A stretch of DNA of 64,000 nucleotides, taken from Mesostigma viride (lineage: Eukaryota; Streptophyta; Mesostigmatophyceae; Mesostigmatales; Mesostigmataceae). Both the position numbers and the translations under genes were made by a program. The stretch is taken from assembly GCA_009746045.1 (NCBI GenBank), contig RPFO01000448.1:3330049-3394048 (forward strand), read 5' to 3'. Positions 54,228 to 64,000 of the stretch are shown piece after piece; the stretch's first letter is position 1, and every line of letters starts with the position of its first letter. The notes under the pieces were generated by a model. The model had not been told where the DNA came from, ran no database searches, and worked only from the letters and a program-made list of their open reading frames with translations.

Positions 54228-57200
54228 CCGCCCAAGCGCCGGTCGCCACCCAAGCGCCGGTCGTCAAACTCACCTCCGAGGAGCCGCTCCCCACAGGCAA
54301 GAAAGAAAGCAAGAGCGGAATGGGAGGAGAAGGAGGATGACCATGAGCGGTTCCTGCGTGATCTGCAGAAGAACATTGACCTCCTGATCAGCATGGAGGA
54401 CAGGGACAAGGCAGACCCAAGGCCACTGGAGGATCTTCCGGAGGAGGAAAGAAAGAGAAGGAATGACCGCATGGCACTTCTGACTTCTTATCTGGATCAG
54501 GCAACGCAGCACGCCGAAGATCTGGTGAATCTGGAGAAAAAGGACAAGGAACGGAAGGGGCCCCGCCCAGGAGCTCCTGGAAAGGGAGCAGAGGGAATGG
54601 GTGAAGAAGGAAAGGGCAGAGCGAGAGGCGAAGCAGGCAGAAATGGAAGCTGCGGAGATGGAGGAGGCGGAGCGCAGGAAGAGGAGGGCGTCGTGGGAGC
54701 GGGACGAAAAGGAGAGAAAGGCGAATGAGGAAAGGAAAAAGAAGGACGAGGAGGCAAAGGCAAAGAGGAAGGTGCAGGAGGAGGGGAAGAGGATGATGGA
54801 GGCGGGTGTTGCGGCACGCCTGAAATACCAAGCCAAACTTGAGGAGGAGCGCAGGAAGGCGCAGGCTGCAGAAAAGTCGACGGAGGTGGATGGGAAGACC
54901 GCGGGGGTCTCGGAGAAGGAGGGTACGGAGCCGTCTCAGGTGAGAAACAGTTTTTACCCCCATTAGTGTGCGTGTTTTTTTTAACGGGTTTCGTTATTCC
55001 TTATCTCTGCTAAGCTCGTCTGACCATGAATGGGTCATTTCGCAGAGTGACCCTAACCTGAACCAACAAGTATGCTTTTCCCTGTTGTTTTGATTTCAGA
55101 GGAAGCGGGGGGCAGACGAAAAGAAGTCAGAGGATCCCAAGAAGAGCGGGACAACAACGGAGGTGAGCGATAAGTAATCCTGTGTTTTTCGCCTTTGTTC
55201 TTTGTTCATTTGTCCTTCATTTCTGAGTTGCCGTTTCCTTCGCATGTGTGATTAATTTATGGAGGGTCATTTCGCAGAGTGACCCTAAACTTTTTCAACG
55301 AGTATGCTTTCCTCTGTCTTGCTGCATCCAGAGGAAGAAAGGGGGAGATGAGACAGAGTCTCAGGGGAACGCCGAGGTTGGGAGTGGGGAGGAGAAATTG
55401 CGGGTGAGCTAATAATTTTTTCGCCGCTTAGTGCATGTCAGTTAGTCCTTCGTTCTGTTTGAGATTTTTTTATGAAGGGTCACTTCGCAGAGTGACCCTA
55501 AACTTTTTTTCCGATTATGCTTTTTTTTCGTTTTGTGGACCTGTGTGCAGCCGATCCAGTTGAGGGGCTTGGAAACTTGGAAGTCATGGTTGACGACTTA
55601 CGAAAAACATCTGAACGATGACGCCAAGTCGTTCTTGAGCACCTTTGTGTCGAAGGAGATCGAAGTTGCGATCGATGACGGTGTCTGGCATGAGAGGTTG
55701 TCAGTCGGGTCTGATGAGAAGATGAACCCTTGGAGTGATCCAACACTTCGTGATCTTTTGTTCGAAGTCATGGGGCGGAGCCTTCGAGGCAAAAGGTTAA
55801 AGGGGAAAGAAATTGCATCTCTTTTCGACACCTTTGAGTTGCTTGTTACCGAGTGCGGGTCAACGATACCCGACGCAGCGGATGTTACAGCTTATGTTCC
55901 TCGAAGCCTGCTCGTCTGGATCAAGCTGTCTTGTGCGACCAAACAGTACTGCAAGGACACGAGACAGCACCCATTGTCACACGAGTATTTTGACATCATC
56001 ATATCTGTCTGCAGGTGGGAAATGTACCAGGTCCTAGAGCAGGGGAAGACAGGTGAGGATTGGGACACCTCCCCGCTGACGGAAATCGATGTCAATCTGC
56101 TCTTGAAGAAAGGGTTCAAGGCTGCGCAGTTCGACTGGGATGTCTTCGGCGACTTTCTGTCGCCATGGACCACTCGGTATCTCCCGAGTTGTTCGGGCTG
56201 GCAAAGTGATTGAAGATTTGGATGGGGTTAGATCGCACTTCCTTTCGTCGTATTCAGTGTGGATGGCGCAGTTTAGGGTGAACCCAGACCCTATTCTTCC
56301 GAGTCGAGCTGTTGAATTGTTTCTTCAGTTGTGCGAGGATGAGATCCTGCGTTTTCGTCAGAGTGGGGAGTTCGACATGGCCGGACAGTATGAGCCCCCA
56401 CGAAAGGAGGTTGTCGCATGGCTTGAGTACAAGGGGATCGACGACTGCCTGTCGTTAGTGACGGCGAACATAAACGAGAAATCATGGAGTCAGGACATGC
56501 TATCTCACTTGTTTTTTCTTCGGACGTTTTTCGAAAACGAACTGAGCCACACAACTCCATCTGAGATGTGGCCGATCGGACAAGTGTTGCGGGAGTGGAG
56601 ATTTGACATTGAGGTAATTATTGACATTTGTGTACATTTTTATTCAGTCCGTTTAGATTTGTATTGTGTATTTCTTTTGTTGAAAAATTGTTACTAACGA
56701 TAATCGCATTTCTTTCTCTCCTTCCCGCCAGGAGGGTGACATTCCACGTTTTGAGGGACAAAGTCCTTCAGCGTTGAACCCGGAGGTAAGCAAATGCCGC
56801 TAAAGGTCGATTTGTGAAGATAGGATATTCAAGAAATACTTCCTGTTTTGACTGACTTTGTATATTTATCTGAACGCACGTTTCGTCTTGCAGGATGACG
56901 ATCAACCTTTCGAAGAGGTCGAAGGGATGGGGACGGAGAACGTAGAGGTAGGAAATTCGTTTCATTTTACTGTTCAAGCTTAGGGTTGGGGTCGCTCCGC
57001 AGAGCAACGTTAAAACAAAATTAATGCTCGTTTTTTTTATGTCATCGTCTGAATTATTATTTTTTTTTTTCATGCAGGAGGTGGACGAGAAGGAAGAGGA
57101 GGAGAAGGAGCAGGAGGTGGACGAGGAGGAAGAGGAGGAGGAGCACGAGGAGGAGGAGGAGGAGGAAGAAAATGAGCCCGAGCCAACTCCGAAGGGGAAG

Positions 57201-57779
57201 GGGAAGGCAAAGGTTTGTACAATGTTTTTTAAGTTTTTAACGCTGAAGGTCGCGCTGCAGAGCTAGGATGCCAGAGTTCAGATTACTCTTCTTAATACAT
57301 TTCGCTTCATGTGTATGTTGTGTGTTGTTGGTATACCTTCCAGCAGGCTAAAAAAAGGCGACGACGACATTCCAGGATCCCAAGAAGCTTATTGACAGAA
57401 AGAATAAGGTGAAGACTATCTGTGATATTGGCGACCTCATCCTAGGCAAGCCCCCTAAGGATGTTACGATGGGTGCCGGGGAGTTTCGCAAGTATCTCAC
57501 CCAACTACGCGTTGAGGCGGCGGCCGATTTCGCAATGAAATCTGACACCTTCAACGGTGAGCTGGCCTATGATTTCGTCAACCAAGTCAAGTCGAAGGGC
57601 ACCGAAAAGTTCAAGTGGAAACCAAAGGAGTACACGGAGGCGAAGGTGGACAAGGTCATCAAGTTCATGAAGTTGGATCTCAAGAGAAGGGATCGTGAAC
57701 GGGCGAAGCTGCTTGAGGGTCAGGCAAAAGCGTCCAAAAAGAAGAGGGATGCGGATAAAAAGGAGAAGGGGAAGGATAA

Positions 57780-58257
57780 GGGGGAGGATGACGCGGCCGG
57801 GGGGAGAAGGGCGGGAAGGGAAAGAAGGGGAAGAAGGCGGGAGAAAAGGAAGAGGTGCGTTTTTTGCGGAATTTTTGATTTAGAGGGGTAGCTCTGCGGA
57901 GTGAATCTTTTTAACTTCTCCGTGCTTTGCACCCTATTCGGTATTTTTTGTCTGCACGCCGACTATTTGCAAACGTTAAACTATTTATTGTTTTCCTGTC
58001 TCATCTTCGTCAATGCCTTCCTCCAGGGTGGCGAGGGGGAGAAAGGCGGAAAAGGAAAGAAGGGGAAGAAGGCGGGAGAAAAGGAAGCGGTGCGTTTTTG
58101 GTGATTTAGATTCAGAGGGGTAGCTCCGTGGAGTGACCCTTTTTACCTTCTGTGTTTAAGCACCCTACTCTGAGATTTTCCTACGCTCGCGGACTATATG
58201 CATACGTTAAACTATTTATTGCTTTCTTGTCTCATGTTCGTCAATGCCTTCGTTCAG
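57780..58257 (+). repeat. Tandem duplication of an exon and its intron
   Basis: The end of the 57376-57854 exon (AAGAAGGGGAAGAAGGCGG, GAGAAAAGGAAGAG) plus its 172-bp intron (GTGCGTTTTT, GGGGTAGCTCTGCGGAGTGA, AACTATTTATTG, TCGTCAATGCCTTC) are repeated as the 58027-58089 exon plus a 168-bp intron with the same landmarks. Comparison of the two exon copies shows a one-base frame change in the G6 run near 57800 in the first copy. Confidence 0.8.
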
Positions 58258-60906
58258 GGTGCCGAGGGGGAAGGAGACGGTGACGGAAGGTTGGCCGGCA
58301 ATGATGCCGTTTTTGCACTCGTCAAGGAGATGCTTAACTACGTCGAAGCCAGGGGCAAGGCGCCGGCGTCGGATATATTAAAGTGGCCTACCTTCTCCCC
58401 TTTTCTTGAGCTTCTGAAAGCACTTTCAAAGCTCTTCAAGGAGGGGATCCTGACGAGTAGTGGAAAGGTGGACAAGGAGCCGATCATCAAAGATTGGAAG
58501 ATGGCAACGACCGTGGACTCCGAGAAGGAGATCAGGGACAAAGCCATTCGGGACGCGAATGCTGTGCGGGAATCCCGTTGGATTCGACCGAGTGACTTCA
58601 TCGATACCGGTTGCAATAGCATGCGCATTCACACCGTCAACGGGCTGATTTTGCCTGACAACATGAGGCAGCGGTTGCTAAGCGATGAGGTGTTCAGGGA
58701 GAACGGGCGCATCTTGCTGAATGCAAAGACAAACAGTTTGCATTTTAAGGTGTGCATCCCTGTGTGGCAGTTCGCCTTTCAAGCGCTTGCGGAAACCAAG
58801 CCAAGCCTCTTCGCCAAACACATCACGTCCCGGCCCTTACCGGGATTGGCTGAAAAAATGCCATGGCGCTAGGACTGACGCGGAGTTCGTGGGCTCGCGT
58901 TACTTTCGCCCCTTGTCCGACAAGGAGATTGAGAAGTATCTTGGAACCAAGTCCACCGCTTCTTTCCTCAAGAGAGGTGTTGAGTTCCGGACCTATGCAC
59001 GAGTCGGGGAACAAGACGACGTTCTGCCCTTTGATTTTCAACCAAGGGAGGTCTTCAGCCTAATAAGCCAGGCCTCCTTAAAGGCATTCGACCCAAGATT
59101 TCACGAGAACATCCTGATGGCGAATATCTCGTTCTTCGATATGCGGTGGTCGACGGAAACCACTATTTCAAGGGTTTAAAGTCTTTCAAGCAATTGGAGG
59201 GGGAATGGACGCCCGGTGTGACACATGTTAAGAAACTAATGTGTGAAGGGGGGGCAGCGTCTGAGAACGCGAAGGACAGTGCCGCGGCGGCTAAACTTTT
59301 CTCATCCCTCATGGAACAATTCCATACTGGGTACGGGGGAACGAACGTCATTCTGCTTCGGGGGGCCGACCTTCTTCCAAATTGGGACGAGTGTAAAAAG
59401 TTCCCGGAAATATCTGTAAGTGGTAGTTCTATCTATGGCAATGGTGACGCTGCAGTTCCACCACTTCGTCGTGTTATGTCGAGTAAGGGTCGCACTGTGG
59501 AGTGACCATGTCAAAAGTCTTCCTTTATCATGCATTATAAATGCGGGAAGTCGCACACAGAAACGACATGGCAGTCAAACTCTCATCCCGACATATTTCT
59601 GGGGTGGTTTCGCAGAGTGACCCTAACTTACCGATTTCGGCGCTGAAGACCATTTTTCGCGCTCCCGTGCGTTCATAACGTCACGCTGCAAGTCGACCCT
59701 TGAATTGTTCTTGTGTGTCAATTTTTCGTTCCTCTGTTCGTGACAGGAGGTTGGGAAGAAGAAGCTGGATCGCCTATTCGAAATCTCCAAGGGCGCCAAT
59801 GCCGAAGATCAGGCGGTAGCGGATCGGACGCTTGGGCAGGCGCTTCTGGATGTTTGGAATTACAACAGGCTGTACTTGCACGGCGTCGTGAAGCAGGGCA
59901 AAGGGCATTTTATTCCCGATGGCCATTACACGAACCTGCTGGCGTACATCCTGCCGGCCACCAAACAATCAGTCGGGAGGGAAGGGAGTTTGGAGGGGAG
60001 TAAGGAGGATAAGGGGGAGTTGAGGGAGGAAGAAGGCGAGCGGAAAAAAAACAAGGCCCAACCTTCCCAAATTTCAAATTACAATCGAGTTCTGGCGAAC
60101 ACCTTCCTGCGCCTCACAAAGGCCAGGCCGGATGATGAGAATGACGTCACACCAGCTTCTGAGGAGACTATGACTCTCAGATGCCGGTTCGCTAACGCCG
60201 AGGGCACCAAGAAGGGGCAAAAGGTGTCCTGGACGTCTGTAAGGAACCTGGCGTCGTTTCCGATGATGGACGCTGTGTGTGAATGCATCATGAGTGGGGA
60301 GGTTGGGCCCGAAAAGCTGTCAAAGTTGGTGGAGTTGGCCAAGGACGTACTTGAGTGCGTTCGCCAATTCATCCTTATTAAGTTTCAGGAAAAGCCCGAC
60401 TTGGATGGCGAATGTAAGGGGGGGGCTGATATGGAGTACAAGGCTTCTCGCTTATTTGAAGAGGTGTTCGGCTTCGACTACTTGGGCGGATGCCAAGGAA
60501 CAAGGACGTCGTCGATCGATTCCTTGCATTTTGGGAGAAGGCCGTCATCATCACGCGCAATGTCGCCTACCTCTTAAAGTCCGAAGGTCTTGCCAATCAC
60601 CTAAGGATTCCGAGAAAGGATCTGATGGATAGCAATCGATCTAGTGGATCTCCTCGACAAAACCGCTCCGAACTTCAGCATGAAGGGTTCGCACGGCCTT
60701 CTGGACAAGGACTTGTATCTCCACTATCAAAAAAAGATGGAAGGAGGGGAAGGGAAGAAGGAGGCGGTGGTTGAGGTGAAGGAGAAAGTTGCAGGGAAAG
60801 GGGGGGAGAAGGTGGAAGAGAAAAGTGCTGAGCCGATTGAGTATAACTGGCGCAGCATTTCCTGGGATAAGATGACCGTCTGGTACAGGGGCAGCTCACG
60901 TAGGTG

Positions 60907-61140
60907 GGACGCGAGTGGAACACTTTTCACCTAGGAGAGACACCAGGTTCAGGTACGTGGAACAGCCATGTTTCAGGTATTCATGTAAGTGGGACAGGGT
61001 AGCTTTCAAAATTCAGTGTGGTGGGACAGTTACATGTTCAAAATTCAGGTCGGTGGGACAGGCAAATTTTCAATTACATGTAGGTGGGACACATGTTCAT
61101 ACACATACAAAACACAGGTTGGTGGGACATGTCCCACCGA
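60907..61140 (+). repeat. Subterminal GTGGGACA repeats (left end)
   Basis: Seven or so copies of a roughly 30-40 bp unit with GGTGGGACA and CAGGTTCAGG/AAATTCAGG (near 60907, 61001, 61020, 61051, 61083 and 61123). They are inverted relative to the cluster at 63.5-63.9 kb, as expected for transposase-binding arrays of a DNA transposon. Confidence 0.7.
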
Positions 61141-61554
61141 GTTGTGTGGCATGGATGTGTAACACCTATAATGCGCTAGTTTCAGCTATACTGTCTGCAC
61201 TCGTTTCAGTGCTATATAAACTGTGCCGGAAAGGTCACGGCAAGCCCTACCTAGCCTATTCAAGGTGTGCCAGAAATACGGCAGGCGGGTGCGATTATTA
61301 ATGACGCAACCGGCAACCCTAATACCTCCGTTTACAACATGATGGCCAGATATTAAAAACATGAAGGGCAGTTGGGCCCACAGGGAAAAGTCTACATCGC
61401 AACAAGGCACCATGCGACTCCGCAGTCAGCGATCACAAACGTTTGCTTCACCCTTTCCGTGCGCTTCTGCTCATGCTGTTTAGGGTACCTGCACATAAGA
61501 AACGTGCCAAGACACACAACCACACACCATAATAATGCATTACAAATGCGAAGT

Positions 61555-61835
61555 ACAATGTTGTTGTTGTTGGTGGTGGTTGTTGTTGTGGTGGTGGTGG
61601 TGGCGGCGGCGGCGGTACATGGTGGTGGTGGGGGGTGGGGGTTGGGGTGGGGGTGGGGGTGTGGGGGTGTGGGGGTGTGGGGGTGTGGGGGGGTGCGTCC
61701 CTGTGTTGTGGTGCGTGTGCGTGTGACAGTGCATATGTACGTGTGATGTACGCGTGATGTGTGATGGGTGATGTGTGATGTGCGATGTGTGATGGGTGAT
61801 GTGTGATCGATGTGTGATGTGTGATGTGTGTGTGC
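61555..61835 (+). repeat. GT-rich microsatellites
   Basis: Consecutive TTG, GGT, GGC, GGGGTGT and GTGATGTGTGAT runs. No coding meaning. The segment lies within the putative pogo-like element. Confidence 0.85.
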
Positions 61836-62023
61836 TCATACGCCTACTAATATGTTGGCCCATTTGATCATGCCGACGTGACCTGTCGCATGTGTGCGGT
61901 AGACATATGTACTGCATGCTACCTAGTCACACATGGCATGGGTTTGCAGAGTTACATACAGAGTGTACATTCTTGTCACATAAATGGTCCAGTATATCTT
62001 GGAGCCAACCCATGCAACGATAC

Positions 62024-63254
62024 TTACTTGACCACCATGCGCCAGTGGTTGTCATACTTCTTTGCATACGGGTCCTGTGGGTCAGGGTTTCCGTAGTACG
62101 TCAGGCCGTCACCATACAAGGTGACAACCTGGTATTTGGCCCAGTCCGCCGTTGTCAGCACCTCGGCATGCTTTGCCACAGTGCGCTGTGGCGGAAGCTC
62201 GAGAGGAGGGAGAGAAGGCTTGGACTTTTTCTTGGCTGGGCGGGTGGCCTGATCCGTTGGTGGTGGTGCTCCCGCGGCTGGGTTGCCGACCCCTGCTGCC
62301 CCCACCTGGTCGGCTGCCCCCCCCTTCCCACCACGTCAGCTGCCTCACATCCGGCCTTGTCCCAGGTTGCCTCCACTGCTCCAGCCTTCTTGCATCATGA
62401 GCAATATCTTGCAAATAAAGGGGGGGCAGCTGGGATATCGCCAAGAAATGAGCAAGACTGCTAGTTTCCAACCCTTACATAATTCATGATCACCCGTTGC
62501 TGGGTGGTTACGCTGCATCATTTGGCTGCATGCGACGAAGAAGACCATTACATACTTTCGGCTCTTCCACGTCAAATTCTCACGGGGCCGGCCGGGCTGC
62601 ATGCATACTCATGAAACAATCGAAACTCAGCAAACTAGTGCGACATGTACAAAATGCAGCAGGAAAAATACCGACAATTATGATGGAAATAAACTTACGC
62701 GCACAAGCGCGCGGTTGACCATGTACCCCTTGCTCCGATACTCGCGAATCTCAGTGGCCACCTCTTTCTCCACCAAGGGAAACTTGGCCGTAGTCGGGTT
62801 TCTGACACGACTTGGGCACTTCTTCCCCGCTAGCTTGGGGTTGTCTGCTGCAGCCTTGATGGCCGCCTCCTCTGTGAGCATGCGGTTGAAGGTTGAAATC
62901 GGGATGGGGGGGTCGCTAGTTTTGCAGAATTGGCGCTGCGACAATCCGCTCTCGTGAAAGGCGTCCAGAATCTTCCGCTTGGTGCGCATATCCCTGAACA
63001 TGTAATTTCATGATCTCGCGGCGCACGGCTTACTTTTTCGCCCTTGTCAGCTGGTTTGTCGGAGTTAACCAGCCCCGCTTCTGATGCCGTGGTTAGCCCT
63101 GCCTGTCGTAGTTGCTTTTCCCTCGTCCTCGGTGACATGCGGCACAAGAAAGCTTGCAGGTCCAGACCTGCGGGGGCCGGGCATCACGCGAGCCGCCGAC
63201 AGCTGGCCCTGCGGATGATGGACTGCACTCCGGCTCGCCTGACCCGCTCGCCAT
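62024..63254 (-). pseudogene. CENP-B/pogo-type transposase N-terminal region, fragmented
   Basis: The exon at about 63000-62697 encodes MRTKRKILDAFHESGLSQRQ, FCKTSDPPIPISTFNRML and FPLVEKEVATEIREYRSKG followed by a GTAAGT donor. This is the psq-like then CENP-B-like helix-turn-helix pair that binds terminal repeats in pogo and Tigger transposases. An upstream exon (63147-63040, SPRTREKQLRQAGLTT with donor GTAAGC) and a downstream exon (about 62395-62025, PPLELPPQRTVAKHAEVL, YGDGLTYYGNPDPQDPYAKK with donor GTAAGT) look coding. The downstream exon changes frame at a G7 run near 62322. No DDE triad is seen, so it is probably a broken or captured gene. The first ATG would be at about 63254 (MASGSGEPE). 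Confidence 0.5.
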
Positions 63255-63534
63255 AGCGGCTCACCGTATATAGTTAGAGACCTCAGACCACGGATGCAGT
63301 CACGTGTTCAATAATTAGTTAATTGATCATTAACTGATGCAGCTGACTAGCACTCTCTAACAAAAGTCACGTGCCAACGTACTGTACGTAGCCAGCGTGT
63401 GCCTCTCTCACCTCCTTACAGTATACCATGTTAATTACGCCGGCAGAAGGGGAATTCATAAGGTGGGGCGCCTACAGTGCCACGTGTACTGATGTACGGT
63501 TATTGTGGATGCGACAGCCCACCGACCAACACAG

Positions 63535-63900
63535 CAAGGTGGGGCACCTGTTCCACGTACTTAGATTTTGGATGGGACTGTTCCACCTACGCAGCAAGGT
63601 GGGGCACCTGTTCCTCGTACTCAGATTTTGTAAGGGACTGTTCCACAAACGCAGCAAGGTGGGCCACATGTTCCACGTACTCGGATTTTGGATGGGACTG
63701 TCCCACCTACGCGGCAAGGTGGGGCACCTGTTCCACGTACTCAGATTGTGGTTGGGACCGTCCCACAGGCGCATACAGCCCACTTCCACGGCTACGTGGT
63801 ACGCGAACCGTCCCACTTTCACGGCTAAGTGGTACGCGAACCGTCCCACTTTCACGGCTACGTAGTACGCAAACGTCCCACTTCCACGTGGTGTGGGAAC
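63535..63900 (+). repeat. 60-bp and ~33-bp tandem repeats (right subterminal cluster)
   Basis: Four copies of a 60-bp unit (CAAGGTGGGGCACCTGTTCC, ACGTACTCAGATTTTGGATG, GGACTGTTCCACCTACGCAG) at 63535-63770, then three or four copies of a shorter unit (CCGTCCCACTTTCACGGCTA, AGTGGTACGCGAA) to about 63890. The shared TGTTCCAC/GTCCCAC core is inverted relative to the 60.9-61.1 kb cluster. Confidence 0.9.
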
Positions 63901-63910
63901 AGCCCAAGTA

Positions 63911-64000
63911 CCCGTGAGGCGGTGTACTGTACTGTGTACATATACACACAAGTGGTCACATATCACTACCAAGACCTATATTTCACTACACCGCACATAC
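63911..64000. other. Right edge, unassigned
   Basis: Ninety bases beyond the putative transposon, GC-moderate, no feature. If the transposon call is right, this is the original downstream flank of the 51-60 kb gene; the first codons across the TA junction would be TGG TAC CCG TGA, giving an early stop. Confidence 0.3.

Larger units (their letters stand above)
51834..60885 (+). pseudogene. Decaying multi-exon gene for a large charged coiled-coil protein
   Basis: Exons, all GT-AG and mostly phase 0: 51834-52614 continuing after the hAT insertion at 54236-54939, 55100-55162, 55332-55403, 55551-56613, 56732-56785, 56894-56947, 57078-57212, 57376-57854, 58027-58089, 58258-59415 and 59747 onward. 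Order of parts: a QREEQEKER coiled coil with three 16-codon repeats, a Ser/Pro/Lys SPPK-rich region, another K/E coiled coil, a globular part (LRGLETWKSWLTTYEKHL; PLSHEYFDIIISVCRWEMY), acidic linkers, a KKG-rich linker, then large globular parts (DAVFALVKEMLNYVEARGK; GSRYFRPLSDKEIEKYLG; VVDGNHYFKGLKSF; FQEKPDLDGECKGG). No family recognised. Frame breaks near 54560, 56170, 57800, 58830, 59130, 60490 and 60630, plus the hAT insertion, mean it is not functional as it stands. Intact SepF, PP2C and DDE-like genes nearby argue against sequencing error for all of them. A 5' exon with the start was not found. Confidence 0.6.
60886..63908 (-). mobile_element. Putative pogo/Tigger-like transposon
   Basis: Proposed borders: TA then CAGGGGCAGCTCACGTAGG at the left (60884-60904) and, on the minus strand, CTTGGGCTGTTCCCACACC at the right, followed by TA (63909-63910). 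The inverted ends agree at roughly two thirds of positions. Just inside lie oppositely oriented clusters of GTGGGACA (left, 60907-61140) and TGTCCCAC/TGTTCCAC (right, 63540-63900). The minus strand encodes a CENP-B/pogo-type helix-turn-helix protein (63.25-62.02 kb). The DDE catalytic part is missing or unrecognised. Borders need confirmation. Confidence 0.5.

Noticed and set aside
32424-60885. Integrated giant virus
   Set aside because: Palindromes and large unknown proteins are suggestive, but there is no capsid, packaging ATPase, polymerase or dense gene array, and the genes are intron-rich. I kept it only as one possible origin.
51834-63254. All frameshifts as sequencing errors
   Set aside because: Some breaks are at G runs (57800, 62322) and may be errors, but most are not. 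SepF, PP2C and the DDE-like gene total about 5 kb of coding sequence without a break, so decay is the simpler reading for the 51-60 kb gene.

Overview
The window is nuclear DNA from a plastid-bearing eukaryote, most likely an alga. Genes have many GT-AG spliceosomal introns and widely spaced exons. There are eukaryotic transposon classes (LINE, hAT-like, piggyBac-like, pogo/Tigger-like) and very abundant satellites. One gene is a nuclear copy of the cyanobacterial division protein SepF with a transit-peptide-like leader. A green-lineage alga fits, but the sequence alone does not fix the phylum. No bacterial operon structure is present.

Layout. 0-4.6 kb: gene-poor, with a long foldback element and minisatellites built on a 9-bp GGTGCAACG unit. 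4.9-10 kb: nested, mostly 5'-truncated copies of an ORF1-only LINE, often joined tail to tail at TTAA-type microsatellites. 11.1-13 kb (minus): an intact five-exon SepF gene. 14.6-24.7 kb (plus): an intact eight-exon PP2C-type phosphatase gene of 454 codons, whose introns carry minisatellites, a LINE 3' end, a possible MITE and tandem copies of the exon borders themselves. 25.6-30.3 kb: a near full-length ORF1-only LINE, a tail-to-tail partner, and a LINE ORF2 C-terminal remnant. 32.9-36.6 kb (minus): an intact four-exon gene for a 1018-residue DDE-transposase-like protein. 38-41.2 kb: satellites, one split by a 1,736-bp piggyBac-like element with exact TTAA duplications. 41.6-45.1 kb: two hypothetical genes, one starting inside a 615-bp palindrome that resembles a bidirectional promoter. 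46.3-51.2 kb: very long G-rich hexamer arrays and a 30-bp satellite. 51.2-60.9 kb (plus): a decaying multi-exon gene for a large charged coiled-coil protein, broken by a 1,613-bp hAT-like element and several frameshifts. 60.9-63.9 kb: a putative pogo/Tigger-like element at the 3' end of that gene.

Three themes stand out. (1) A near-palindromic 22-bp motif (GGGTCRCNCTGCAGAGYGACCC-like) occurs in every intron of the DDE-like gene and most introns of the 51-60 kb gene, but I did not find it in the SepF or PP2C introns, suggesting the first two genes share a mobile or parasitic origin. (2) In both housekeeping genes, exon ends with their splice sites are tandemly duplicated inside the adjoining intron. 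(3) The LINE family appears to insert into its own tail microsatellite in opposite orientation. SepF (plastid division) and PP2C (signalling) are divergently arranged; nothing in the sequence links their functions.
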